IMG/VR virus record: IMGVR_UViG_3300029882_000268
Coordinates: 1-64,000 of that record
Reading direction: 5' to 3' (one strand)
DNA: 64,000 nucleotides
Origin: a virus
This document shows, piece by piece, positions 7,756 to 16,282 of this stretch. Positions within the stretch are counted from its first letter, which is position 1, and every line of letters begins with the position of its first letter. The notes below the pieces were generated by a model. It did not search any database. It saw nothing but the letters and a program-made list of their open reading frames with translations, and was not told the DNA's origin. A program made the translations under genes and the position numbers.

Positions 7756-8755
7756 GTAGCCCCCTATGCCACGCGATTGTTCTCTTCAGACCCTCTTCCA
7801 GAGTGGTGTACTCGGTCTTTCCTAAGTCAGCCTCCATTAGAGAGATGTCCATCCGAGGCAGGGCGTGAGAACCGGGCAGTTCCTTATCCTCCTCTGGAAT
7901 TTGAATCGTTGACCCTGTAAGCCGAGCAACGATGGTTGCTAATTCGGCGATACTGGTTGTGGAACGCTCGCCAACGTTGTAAACGGGTTTTGTGCCGTGA
8001 AGGATAACCCTCCACAACATCGTCGCAACGTCTTTAGCGTAGCAGCATGTCCGCATCTCTTTACCTGAAAATTTCATCTCGATGTGATTGGCTGTTACTG
8101 CTTGATCGATAAATCCGCTTAGGGCTCGTTTGTCACCCTTACGAGCGCCGAGGCCATAGGTCAGGTTGAGGCGGGCAGACGCCGCGTTAACACCGTTCTT
8201 ACGGTAGGAGTGAGTAATTGCTTCGCCGCTCCGCTTTCCCTCAATGTAGCCCGCTCGTGGATGGTAGGGGGTGGTGGTTCCAATGTCTTCTTCCGTAGCG
8301 AACTCCTTGTGTAGACCGTGGTAAACTTCATTGGAACTCACAAAAAGGAAACGACCCCCCGAGTTGAGGGATTCCAACAGCCGTTCTGTAACGGCTGTGT
8401 TTACAAGAATGGTCGCTGCGGGGTTAGCCATGAAAATCATGGGTTGACCGTACCCCGCTGAGTGGATGATAACATCTGTTTGAGGCACCTTCATTGAATC
8501 GTGATAAAGATCGAACCCAGCAAGGGTCGCAAGCTCTTTGGTGTACGGCGCGGGTTCGCTGTGGTACTGTCCGAAACCCTCAATCTTGTACCCCTCCCGT
8601 TTGAGGACATAGAGAATCGTCAGGAGGTGCATACCGATTAACCCCGTAGCCCCCGAAATAAAAACACGAGCGCCATCGAGTGGTTTATAATCAACCACGC
8701 TTAGAGCTTCTTCAGCATCATGAATTAAGAGGTTAAGCATTTGAGTCGTTGTCAT
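7742..8755 (-). CDS. NAD(P)-dependent extended SDR (sugar epimerase/reductase)
   Basis: 337 residues. [13 protein letters not shown] is the Rossmann GxxGxxG; SSNEVY and YIEGKRSGE give the S...YxxxK catalytic set; [13 protein letters not shown] and [15 protein letters not shown] are the usual substrate-domain segments. It belongs to the dTDP-glucose dehydratase / UDP-glucuronate decarboxylase-like group rather than the GDP-fucose-synthase group, as far as motifs show. In context it is the best candidate for the final 4-keto reduction of the GDP-deoxysugar. The start is taken at 8755, where ATG overlaps the gmd stop as ATGA; a start at 8767 adds four residues. Confidence 0.75.
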   Translation of the reverse strand: MTTTQMLNLLIHDAEEALSVVDYKPLDGARVFISGATGLIGMHLLTILYVLKREGYKIEGFGQYHSEPAPYTKELATLAGFDLYHDSMKVPQTDVIIHSAGYGQPMIFMANPAATILVNTAVTERLLESLNSGGRFLFVSSNEVYHGLHKEFATEEDIGTTTPYHPRAGYIEGKRSGEAITHSYRKNGVNAASARLNLTYGLGARKGDKRALSGFIDQAVTANHIEMKFSGKEMRTCCYAKDVATMLWRVILHGTKPVYNVGERSTTSIAELATIVARLTGSTIQIPEEDKELPGSHALPRMDISLMEADLGKTEYTTLEEGLKRTIAWHRGLHESL

Positions 8756-9750
8756 TGCCAGTCCCATTCGTAAGGATTTCCACCATTAGGCCCACATTCT
8801 CTGCGAGCGTCCGCCATGTCCGCGTCAACCATCATGCGGACTAAATTTCGAAACTTCCACTGGGGTTCCCAACCCAGCATCCTTTTTGCCTTGGATGCAT
8901 CCCCGAGTAGGATATCTACTTCTGTGGGGCGATAGTATTTCGGATCGATCCCCACGTACTTGTTCCAGTCCAGTCCCAGATATTCAAATGTCTCATCCAG
9001 AAACTCCCGCACCGTGTGTGTTTCTCCCGTGGCAATAACGAAATCCTCGGGGGTGGGTTGCTGTAGCATGAGCCACATGGCTTCCACGTAATCTTTAGCA
9101 TATCCCCAGTCACGTTTAGCGTCAAGGTTTCCCAGCAAGAGTTCCTTTTGGAGTCCCACCTTGATCCTCGTCGCTGCTTTGGTAATCTTGCGCGATACGA
9201 AGGTTTCGCCACGCCGAGGAGACTCATGGTTGAACAGGATGCCGTTGCAGGCAAACATGCCCATTTCACGATAGTTCACGGTCGTCCAAAATGCAAACTG
9301 CTTGGCAATACCGTAAGGACTCCGAGGATAGAATGGGGTCTTTTCAGTCTGCGGCACTTCCAGCACCTTTCCGAACAATTCACTGGACGATGCTTGATAA
9401 AATTTGGCCGTAGGGCACTGTGCCTTGATTGCTTCGAGAAGCCGTAGCGTCCCCAAAGCATCTACATCGGCAGTGTACTCGGGGATGTCGAAGCTAACGC
9501 GCACATGGCTCTGTGCTCCCAAGTTGTACACCTCATCGGGTTGAATTTCCCCCACCAACCGACTCAGGGCACTACCGTCAGTCAAATCGCAGTAGTGGAG
9601 GTGGAGACGATCAAAAATGTGGTCAATTCGTCCAGTGTTGAAACTGCTTGATCGACGAATGACACCGTGGACTTCGTAGCCCTTCTCCAGCAGAAGTTCC
9701 GCCAAGTATGAACCATCCTGCCCCGTTATTCCTGTAATTAGAGCCTTCAT
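8752..9750 (-). CDS. gmd: GDP-mannose 4,6-dehydratase
   Basis: 332 residues, near the usual GMD length of about 345-370. It has [20 protein letters not shown] (NADP-binding), [48 protein letters not shown], and YxxxK in [10 protein letters not shown]: a full GMD signature. It converts GDP-D-mannose to GDP-4-keto-6-deoxymannose, the branch point to GDP-fucose, GDP-rhamnose, GDP-perosamine and GDP-colitose. ATG 9750, GGTGG upstream. It lies directly after the GT11 fucosyltransferase gene (4-nt overlap), tying donor and transferase together. No bifunctional GDP-fucose synthase is seen in the window. Confidence 0.93.
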   Translation of the reverse strand: MKALITGITGQDGSYLAELLLEKGYEVHGVIRRSSSFNTGRIDHIFDRLHLHYCDLTDGSALSRLVGEIQPDEVYNLGAQSHVRVSFDIPEYTADVDALGTLRLLEAIKAQCPTAKFYQASSSELFGKVLEVPQTEKTPFYPRSPYGIAKQFAFWTTVNYREMGMFACNGILFNHESPRRGETFVSRKITKAATRIKVGLQKELLLGNLDAKRDWGYAKDYVEAMWLMLQQPTPEDFVIATGETHTVREFLDETFEYLGLDWNKYVGIDPKYYRPTEVDILLGDASKAKRMLGWEPQWKFRNLVRMMVDADMADARRECGPNGGNPYEWDWQ

Positions 9751-10517
9751 ATTTTAATCCACCCGTCAGGTATGATGTCTCGACTGTCTAAATCCTTTGC
9801 AGAAAACCATCGTTTAGGTGCCACGACGATTTTATCTGGGTTCGGATTCAGCCACGCACCCCACCAACTGAAAGAACTGTTCACGATCACGTTGTGACGA
9901 CAGAGGGACATCAAGTGGAGGTCTTCAAACTTGCTTCCCGTTTCAATGACCGTCCCAGTCAGGTTATCCTCACACCATTTCGGGTCATCGGAAAAGATGA
10001 AGACCTTGGGGTTGGAAACCTTTTGTGAGATTGTACCAATGGCTGCCGTGTAATACGTTGGTTCCACCATTCCATGAAATGCGAGCAATTGCAGATAGTC
10101 GCCTCGGCGTACATGGAGGGAGATGCTTTCACAGCTTTGAATCTCCTTGGCAATTGCTTGAGCCTTTTCACTCAGCGAGGATTTCAGGGTCAATTCTTTA
10201 CGAATTGAGTCTTCGATGTTTAGGAAATACTTTTCTGTTTGAAAATAGCCGTAGACGATGGTAGGTTCGGGGATGTTAAGCATTCTCTCGTCAAAGGGTA
10301 GTCCGCTCTCGTAGAGTGGCGCTGCCCCAATAGGCGGGGGGTTGTGGAGCTTGACGATAGTATTGAAACCGTCTAGAGAATAGATGCGGTGGTCCGTAAC
10401 ATTGACAACCTGTATGTTCGTGAGATAGACCTCGCGACCCTGCGCTGCGAGTGCTCTACTGTAGGCGTATTGGAAAAGCTGATTCCCCAACCCTCCCATT
10501 AAATTAACTGTCACCAT
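9747..10517 (-). CDS. GT11 alpha-1,2-fucosyltransferase-like enzyme
   Basis: 256 residues. [20 protein letters not shown] is the GT11 N-terminal motif, HVRRGDYL near residue 137 is the GDP-fucose-binding HxRRxD motif, and [14 protein letters not shown] and [14 protein letters not shown] complete the family order. GT11 enzymes make the H-antigen linkage Fuc-alpha-1,2-Gal in animals and similar linkages in bacterial O-antigens. Some GT11 enzymes are reported to accept GDP-colitose, which fits the neighbouring ColD-like gene. ATG 10517, AGGAG 11 nt upstream; 14-nt overlap with the upstream GT31 gene. Cytoplasmic, no anchor. Confidence 0.88.
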   Translation of the reverse strand: MVTVNLMGGLGNQLFQYAYSRALAAQGREVYLTNIQVVNVTDHRIYSLDGFNTIVKLHNPPPIGAAPLYESGLPFDERMLNIPEPTIVYGYFQTEKYFLNIEDSIRKELTLKSSLSEKAQAIAKEIQSCESISLHVRRGDYLQLLAFHGMVEPTYYTAAIGTISQKVSNPKVFIFSDDPKWCEDNLTGTVIETGSKFEDLHLMSLCRHNVIVNSSFSWWGAWLNPNPDKIVVAPKRWFSAKDLDSRDIIPDGWIKI

Positions 10518-11199
10518 GGATTTTCAACTCCTGAGCGTAGGTACGCATCATAGTAGGATCGCACGGATGAACGGCGATAAACTCGGAATTCCTCGGCATC
10601 GCGGCTACGCCTACGAATTTGCCAGCTATGGGATGATACCGCGTATCATGCTTTGGAATGATCCTAGCTTTACGCATCACCGACCCCACCCAGTGATCCT
10701 CTAATGTATTGTTTGGTTGCGCGGCTGCGACCAACCTAGCGGCCCTTGCGCTCAACCAGTACCCTAGTCCAGTCACGTAAAGGTTTTGAGGTGTATGAAC
10801 GCTGGCGGAACCCACATAGTCGTAAGCCTCAAACCCGCTCTTCATCAGGCGATCCACCCAAACAAAGGTGTCATCATCAGTCTTGAAGATGAAATCGTAT
10901 TGGCGCTCCCCTGACCATTGGCACACGCCTCTTGTCTTGTACGGCAGGCTTTTGTAGTCATCTGGAACGTCCAAAAACACTTCATCGGGTAGCGGCTGTC
11001 GATTCGCTCCGCGCCCATAGAAGAACCTCACATCGACATTGGGGTAAGCTGCAAAATCCTTGACCCAAGTCTCACGGCACGCCGCGATCTGTACGTCTAC
11101 GGGGATGGAATTGTGCTTCATCCTATTCGTCCAATCCCAGCCTTTACCCGGCATACCGACGTACCTATGGCAAGCCAAGATCGCTACCAGCACCTTCAT
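10504..11199 (-). CDS. GT31-like glycosyltransferase (canonical DDD)
   Basis: 231 residues; the most canonical of the four GT31-like copies. CRETWVKDF, VDVRFFYGRG, DEVFLDVPDDYKSLPYKT, a Trp, then FIFKTDDDTFVWVDRL near residue 105 with the DDD metal motif, GLGYWLSARAA and LEDHWVGSVM (the ED motif). These are the Galactosyl_T (PF01762) landmarks in order. An insertion near residue 15-35 (MPGKGWDWTNRMKHN) is not in the other copies. ATGA coupling to the GT6 gene upstream. In animals this family makes Gal-beta-1,3-GlcNAc, the acceptor for GT11 and GT6 enzymes. Confidence 0.8.
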   Translation of the reverse strand: MKVLVAILACHRYVGMPGKGWDWTNRMKHNSIPVDVQIAACRETWVKDFAAYPNVDVRFFYGRGANRQPLPDEVFLDVPDDYKSLPYKTRGVCQWSGERQYDFIFKTDDDTFVWVDRLMKSGFEAYDYVGSASVHTPQNLYVTGLGYWLSARAARLVAAAQPNNTLEDHWVGSVMRKARIIPKHDTRYHPIAGKFVGVAAMPRNSEFIAVHPCDPTMMRTYAQELKIHGDS

Positions 11200-11903
11200 G
11201 GCAAATTCCTCTGTTCAAATGGCTGCACCCCGTTCACGGCCGGGCGGTTGGGCGTACCCTTGGGGACACGCCAGATTTTGATGTCAGGAGTTTTAGTCCA
11301 GTTGTTGTACGGCAAGTCCAATTCCTTCGTCGGCGGGAATTCGTAGAAATAGCGATTGATGTGCGACTCATCATGCCATGTGGCGATAAAGTTGTTGGCG
11401 GTGTCGATATCGATCCTCTTGCTGATCGTTTCCGCCATGCTCAAGATTTTCTCAGTTGGTCCGCCCCAGAAACCGCCAATGTACATCTTACGGATGTCCC
11501 TCTTACTGAGGTAGGCGGTGGACTTCGGGTTCTCCTCGGGAGTGCAGTAACGCCCCTTGCTCAATTCGAACGAGGCGTGTACGCAAGCCGTGATGCCGTC
11601 AGAGAGGACTTCCGCCGCAGCTATCGGGCTCATCATGTTCATGCACACGTCCATGTAGAAAACGTACTTGTACTGGGACAGCCATTCCCGCTGGCTCAAT
11701 ATGGTATGGAATCGCATCAGTGTGGCGTTCGGCCATCCGGGATGCGGGTGCATCACCTGCTTGGCGACGGGAAACTGCTGAGGATTGTCCGTGAACAGAA
11801 GGATGTCGGCGGGAAAGAACGCACGCACCGAATCGACCGCCGCTTGGGTAAATTTCCAGTAGGCGGTGCCTGTACAGATGATTACGAGTGCTACGTCGCT
11901 CAC
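11196..11903 (-). CDS. GT6-family (ABO/alpha-1,3-Gal/GalNAc transferase-like) glycosyltransferase
   Basis: 235 residues. Family landmarks: VIICTGTAYWKF, ILLFTDNP, HPGWPNATLMRF, YKYVFYMDVCMNM, KMYIGGFWGG, and ATWHDESHINRYF near residue 178. The last two are diagnostic of GT6, which includes blood-group A/B transferases and alpha-1,3-galactosyltransferase. The catalytic DxD (DVD in mammals) reads DVC here, so metal binding may be altered; bacterial GT6 members are known with NxN. It lacks the stem and membrane anchor of animal forms. The start is GTG 11903, overlapping the upstream TGA as GTGA. Linkage is inferred from family only. Confidence 0.85.
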   Translation of the reverse strand: MSDVALVIICTGTAYWKFTQAAVDSVRAFFPADILLFTDNPQQFPVAKQVMHPHPGWPNATLMRFHTILSQREWLSQYKYVFYMDVCMNMMSPIAAAEVLSDGITACVHASFELSKGRYCTPEENPKSTAYLSKRDIRKMYIGGFWGGPTEKILSMAETISKRIDIDTANNFIATWHDESHINRYFYEFPPTKELDLPYNNWTKTPDIKIWRVPKGTPNRPAVNGVQPFEQRNLP

Positions 11904-12337
11904 GGCGTGACTCCCATACTAATCGGTTTGAGATACTGAATGGCTTTCGCAAGCAACTCGGGGGAGATTTTCAGCTTCTTCAGTCCCTCCATGCAGTCGG
12001 CACACAACAGCCCATGGACCCGCCCATCGCGGAAATCCACCAAAGTCTTCCTGTTATACAATACCAACGCCAAGTCACAGATCGGGCACTTTTTATCCTG
12101 AGCCCGCCAAAGGTCGAGGTACTGACCCGGGTGCATGTGGTATTCGCGTTCGAGGAAGGCGTCATAGGTGTGAACTTTCGTCCAAAACGTCCCACAATAG
12201 GTGTTGTGGCAGGTGCGGCAGTAGTAGGAGCGGCCACTGGCGGTGCGTTTGTTGAGGCCAAAAGCCGACAAGACGAGCCACTTTTCACACTTCCGACACC
12301 ATTTTGTTTTGTCGTTGAAGAGTCTTTTACGCCCCAC
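11900..12337 (-). CDS. endonuclease VII-type (HNH/ββα-metal) nuclease
   Basis: 145 residues if started at GTG 12337 (GAGGGGG 7 nt upstream, 11-nt overlap with the preceding gene); no ATG fits before the first zinc pair. N-terminal CRKCEKW and CRTCHN knuckles, then a recombination endonuclease VII-like core: QYLDLWRAQDKKCPICDLAL, VHGLLCADC and AKAIQYLK. In the place of the usual DHDH tract it reads VDFRDG, so the catalytic His may be lost. Probably a homing or free-standing nuclease inserted before the GT6 gene. Extending the frame upstream to 12742 gives implausible residues overlapping the HNH gene. Confidence 0.7.
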   Translation of the reverse strand: MGRKRLFNDKTKWCRKCEKWLVLSAFGLNKRTASGRSYYCRTCHNTYCGTFWTKVHTYDAFLEREYHMHPGQYLDLWRAQDKKCPICDLALVLYNRKTLVDFRDGRVHGLLCADCMEGLKKLKISPELLAKAIQYLKPISMGVTP

Positions 12338-12938
12338 TCGATGCCCCCTCTGTTTTCGGCTCCATGCAGGACGCACATCGAGATTGCTTGCCGTTTGGCA
12401 TACTAGCCTTATTTCCAAACATGTCGGGAACAAGCCACTGGCAACACCCGTTACACCAAATTGTTTGACCGTTAATTTTGCTGTAAGTCCCATCCGTGGC
12501 AACCCGATTTCGTCCACAATACGTGTCGGTTTGAGTGTGACAGTTGGGGCAAATTTTCTGTAGGTTTTCTCGGCGACAATCACCGCCATCGCCGTTTTTA
12601 TGGTCAATTTGAAACCGTAAGGGTCTACCATTCCAAATTGTCCCCTGTCCGCAGAGCATACAAGTGTCTGGTGTCTGTTTGTAAAACCGATTCTTAGCCG
12701 CCCATACGTGCTTAGAGTCTTGGCAAAAAACCTCCGCATCACTTAATTTACGACGACTTCGCCACTCACCTGTGAAATGATCTGTACTAAGCCCCAATTG
12801 TACGACCCATTTCTTCAAATTTGCCCCGTTATTGGCCTTTAACCCCAAAGCAAGGCACGCTCCCGTCCACGACTTTGCCTGTCGAACAGCTAGTGGGAGG
12901 TCTTCGAGTTTCCACTTTTTCGGTGTTTTTGGGGTCAT
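12327..12938 (-). CDS. HNH homing-type endonuclease
   Basis: 203 residues. The HNH core is CMLCGQG...LRFQIDHKNGDGGDCRRENLQ...CPNCHTQTDTYCG with two CxxC zinc pairs, the HNH-type DH and the N of EN. The N-terminal region (LPLAVRQAKSWTGACLALGLK ... NLKKWVVQLG) reads like a helix-turn-helix DNA-binding part. A second zinc pair (CNGC ... CASC) sits at the C-terminus. ATG 12938. It is the first gene of the minus-strand run that continues into the glycan operon and faces the plus-strand fibre gene at 13061. Mobile genetic element of the homing class. Confidence 0.82.
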   Translation of the reverse strand: MTPKTPKKWKLEDLPLAVRQAKSWTGACLALGLKANNGANLKKWVVQLGLSTDHFTGEWRSRRKLSDAEVFCQDSKHVWAAKNRFYKQTPDTCMLCGQGTIWNGRPLRFQIDHKNGDGGDCRRENLQKICPNCHTQTDTYCGRNRVATDGTYSKINGQTIWCNGCCQWLVPDMFGNKASMPNGKQSRCASCMEPKTEGASSGA

Positions 12939-13060
12939 ATCAGGTAATACCGCAATCCTCCTATTATTGACTCCTAAATAGAGAGTTTGCTAGTTAACAG
13001 ATTTTATTCGCTACCAAACCCATTGGATGTAGAGGATATTTCCTCCAAGGAACACTCACC

Positions 13061-15535
13061 ATGGGCGTACCAACAATCGGTCCAATTTTTACACTGACTC
13101 AGGTTGCCGCATCAGTTCTCCCCTATCCCGGGGCGACCACTGGCACCACAGTCTACACAGGAACCATCACTGGCGGGGCAGCCACGGCATCGCAGCCGAA
13201 CGGCGCTTACGCAGGCAAGGCTTTCAACATCACTGGCTTCGCCGCCCTCAATAACAACGGCGAATTCGTGTGCGTGCAGTCCTCCGCGACCACCCTTACC
13301 CTCAACAACCGCTACAGCACCGCTGTAGTTGCCGCAGGGCAGGCTCAGATATCCGTTGGGTACGGCAATCCTTCGCAGTACGCCTCCAAGGTCGAGAAAC
13401 TCCAGTCCAGCAACCAAGGCGATAACGTCTACGTGAGCCCGCAGGCTGGCGATACCCTCATTGCCATCGCATTCGGCCTCAAGAGCCTCGATCCATTCGA
13501 TCAGCTTCATGGCGCATCCCCGAGTTTCGGCTACCTTCAGGGCTTGAACGACTTCATGCCCACGGCTCCGACAATCTCGGACACCTCGAACGGCGGCAAT
13601 AGCCCCAATGCGGTCACCGCTGAGTTGGGCTCGGCGTCAGAGTATGCCATCCTCGCCTATGCGGGTATCACGAACACGGGCGCATCCGTAGTCTCTGGCG
13701 GCAACATCGGTTCTGCCCCGACAACTGGTCCTGAGGCGGGCTTCACGTTCGTTCCTCCAGCAGCAATTGATAATGCCAGCGCGGGTGCAGCACGCACTGC
13801 GGGCAATGCAGCATTCACCTATTACAGTGGATTAACCCCCACCCAGACTGGTCTCGCTAACCTCAGCACCAACAATGGTGGTGGTGGAGTAGGCGTCTAC
13901 CACGCAGGTGTCTTCTCTGGCGGTACTTTGGACATCCCGACTTCGATCACCCTCGATGCTCAGGGCAACCCGAACGCTTTGTTTGTGTTCATCGCAGCTT
14001 CGACTGTCACCCTTGAGAGCGGTGCATCTATCATCCTCGCAAACGGCGCACAAGCTGCGAACGTGGTCTGGGTCGTCGGAAGCTCCTTCACCTCTGTTTG
14101 GAATGGTATCTCATCGAACATGGTCGGCGTCATCCTCGCCTATACATCCATCACCCTTGGCGGCGGCACCCTCAACGGGCGTGCTCTTGCCGTAGGTGGG
14201 GGCGACGGGGCGGTCACTATCGCGTCGGCAACAGCTATCACGACAACCGCTGGCACGGGCACCGCTATCGTCAACAACTGGGTGCTTTTGGCACACATCA
14301 ACCTCGCGGACGCGGATTACAGCGGATACTCAATTCCTCCCGCTCCTAACTCCTCGTGGCCTGCCGCAGACTGGAGCCTCGACGGTTACTACCCGAGTCT
14401 CTACATCTGGGCTTGCTACTCCGCAAACGCAGGCACTTACGCCGTGAACCTCAATTCCGTCTATCAGGACGGTGTGACGGCTCCACTTGATCTGGCGGCT
14501 GGTAAGCCAGTATTCGATGGCGGCATCAACTTCCAAGTCATTGACTGGACGAACATGACGGGCGTATCGTTGGATGGGGTTTCAGTCGGCCTATCATCCG
14601 CTAACCCTGCGGTTGCACCAGCTTTCCAAACAACGCAGGCCAATGATCTAATCATCGCGGTCGGTCTTCAGAAGAGCGCGAACGGCTTGGGCGCTGGTGA
14701 AGGCTCGGCAATCAATACCAGCGGGCAACTGGGATCGGCTGGAAGCTACTCGATCCTCGCTGGCAGCGGCATCACCAATACTGGTGTGACCGTGGTCACG
14801 GGCGGCGTAGTTGGCTCATCCCCGACCACGACCATCGTGCCGGGTGTTGCTGTGTGGACAGTGGACAACGCTGACGCTCCTGCGGCTCAGGTCGCTGCAA
14901 CGTCCGCGTACAACTACTTCGCTGGACTGCCTGCAACGGTACTCAGCGCATCGTCGGCCAACCTTTCGACTCTGGGCAACTTGGGCGCAAGCCGCTATTC
15001 CGCTGGCGTCTACTCTGCTGGTTCCTCGATGGACATCCCAACGAGCATCACGCTGGATGCACAGGGTAACCCGAATGCGACCTTCGTGTTCATCGCTGGT
15101 TCAACGACCACACTTGAGAGCGGTGCATCCGTCCTCTTGGCTAACGGTGCCCAAGCTGGCAACGTTATCTGGATCGTGGGTAGTTCCTTCACGCAGGTGG
15201 GCGACAACAACACGATGGTCGGTACGATTATCGCTTACACGTCGATCACGCTGGACGGTGGAACCCTCAATGGACGTGCGCTGGCTCGCAACGGATCGGT
15301 CACCATCGCCGCAGCCGAGGCCATCAACACGGCAAACGCTACGGGTGCCGCAGGAATGAACATCATCTCCAACGGCAAGCTGGTGGGCTCTGAAGCTCAC
15401 TACTTGGTCACCTACGAAATTGGGGGCAGCCCAGTCGCAGGTTCCCCGCCAGTCGGCACTGGCGAGGTAATCGGCTTCGCCAACCCACTCGGTTACGAGA
15501 CTCTCGTAGCTGTGGTCGCCTTGCAACACAGCTAA
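13061..15535 (+). CDS. large virion-type protein with two DUF3494 (ice-binding-like) domains
   Basis: 824 residues. Two copies of a DUF3494 domain are visible at about 190-400 and 557-760. Each has GITNTG, DIPTSITLDAQGNPNA, FVFIA, TLESGAS, LANGAQA, V-x-W-x-VGSSFT, and TSITLxGGTLNGRALA. DUF3494 is the fold of many bacterial ice-binding proteins and of adhesin domains. No signal peptide; the flanks are Ala/Gly/Thr-rich beta-type sequence as in phage fibres. AAGGAA precedes ATG 13061, and a strong terminator follows, so it may be a single-gene unit. A related domain occurs in the tail-fibre-like protein at 26769-28613. Likely role: surface or receptor adhesion; ice binding is only a possibility. 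Confidence 0.8.
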   Translation: MGVPTIGPIFTLTQVAASVLPYPGATTGTTVYTGTITGGAATASQPNGAYAGKAFNITGFAALNNNGEFVCVQSSATTLTLNNRYSTAVVAAGQAQISVGYGNPSQYASKVEKLQSSNQGDNVYVSPQAGDTLIAIAFGLKSLDPFDQLHGASPSFGYLQGLNDFMPTAPTISDTSNGGNSPNAVTAELGSASEYAILAYAGITNTGASVVSGGNIGSAPTTGPEAGFTFVPPAAIDNASAGAARTAGNAAFTYYSGLTPTQTGLANLSTNNGGGGVGVYHAGVFSGGTLDIPTSITLDAQGNPNALFVFIAASTVTLESGASIILANGAQAANVVWVVGSSFTSVWNGISSNMVGVILAYTSITLGGGTLNGRALAVGGGDGAVTIASATAITTTAGTGTAIVNNWVLLAHINLADADYSGYSIPPAPNSSWPAADWSLDGYYPSLYIWACYSANAGTYAVNLNSVYQDGVTAPLDLAAGKPVFDGGINFQVIDWTNMTGVSLDGVSVGLSSANPAVAPAFQTTQANDLIIAVGLQKSANGLGAGEGSAINTSGQLGSAGSYSILAGSGITNTGVTVVTGGVVGSSPTTTIVPGVAVWTVDNADAPAAQVAATSAYNYFAGLPATVLSASSANLSTLGNLGASRYSAGVYSAGSSMDIPTSITLDAQGNPNATFVFIAGSTTTLESGASVLLANGAQAGNVIWIVGSSFTQVGDNNTMVGTIIAYTSITLDGGTLNGRALARNGSVTIAAAEAINTANATGAAGMNIISNGKLVGSEAHYLVTYEIGGSPVAGSPPVGTGEVIGFANPLGYETLVAVVALQHS

Positions 15536-15553
15536 GTCGCTGGTCAGACTCAT

Positions 15554-15584
15554 CGGGCTCCTCTCGGGGAGCCCGTTTTATTTT
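15554..15584 (+). terminator. intrinsic terminator
   Basis: CGGGCTCC (15554-15561) pairs with GGAGCCCG (15568-15575), followed by TTTTATTTT. It lies 19 nt after the stop of the DUF3494 gene. Confidence 0.9.
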
Positions 15585-15627
15585 GGAAAAACCTCAAAAA
15601 ATTACGTGGGGTTTAGTATTATAACAC

Positions 15628-16233
15628 ATGGTCGGTGTTTACTGCTGGGTAAATGTTGAAAACGGAAAGGTTTACATCGGGTCAACAACCGATGTGATTC
15701 GGCGGAAATATCACCACACCCGTCTTTTGAAAGTCCAAAAACACCCCAATGTGCACCTTCAAGCCGCTTGGCTCAGATATGGGGCCAACGCTTTTGAGTT
15801 CGAACTTCTAGAACAAGTCGATGATCTTGTATGGCTTCGTGCCCGAGAACAGGCTTGGATCACCCGGCTTCAAGCGTGTGATCGAGAATTCGGTTACAAC
15901 GTCACCAGTGACGCATGGGCACCCGTAACCTCGCCTGAGACCATCGCCAAGATGAAGAAGGCTTGGATCGCACGAAAGGCTCGTGGGGACTACTACAAAT
16001 TCACGACGGCGGATACTGTGAAAGGCAAGGCGGCTTCTGGCAAGAAAAACAAGGCTCGCTGGCAAGACCCTAAAATCAGAGCCGAAATGCAAGAAGCACA
16101 AAAGGCTGGTTGGACACCCGAGGTCCGAGCCGCACAAGCAAAACGTTTTGAACAACAAATCCTGAAAGACCCTACAATGCTCAGTCGAGGCGGCATCAAA
16201 GGCTCCGCTGTGCGTTGGGGAAAGGTGAACTAA
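15628..16233 (+). CDS. GIY-YIG endonuclease
   Basis: 201 residues. GVYCWVNVENGKVYIGSTTD holds the GVY and YIG strands; the catalytic Arg and Glu region follows (RRKYHHTRLLK; FEFELLEQVDD, ARE-QAWI). The C-terminal half has a NUMOD-like repeat style (SPETIAKMKKAW, KGKAASGKKNKARW), typical DNA-binding tails of homing endonucleases. TATTAT sits 5 nt before ATG 15628 and no Shine-Dalgarno sequence is present, suggesting a leaderless mRNA. Selfish element or host-DNA nuclease. Confidence 0.85.
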   Translation: MVGVYCWVNVENGKVYIGSTTDVIRRKYHHTRLLKVQKHPNVHLQAAWLRYGANAFEFELLEQVDDLVWLRAREQAWITRLQACDREFGYNVTSDAWAPVTSPETIAKMKKAWIARKARGDYYKFTTADTVKGKAASGKKNKARWQDPKIRAEMQEAQKAGWTPEVRAAQAKRFEQQILKDPTMLSRGGIKGSAVRWGKVN

Positions 16234-16282
16234 AATTTCGGAAAACACGCCCTACTTCGACTCCATCACTTCTGCCCGCGCA

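Noticed and set aside
12338-12742. N-terminal extension of the endonuclease VII-type gene
   Set aside because: Would overlap the HNH gene in another frame with improbable residues; a GTG with a good ribosome-binding site at 12337 explains the start.
12966-12990. TTGACT with a -10-like TAGTTA as a sigma-70 promoter for the fibre gene
   Set aside because: The -10 match is poor, and the motif families seen elsewhere are absent; too weak to list.
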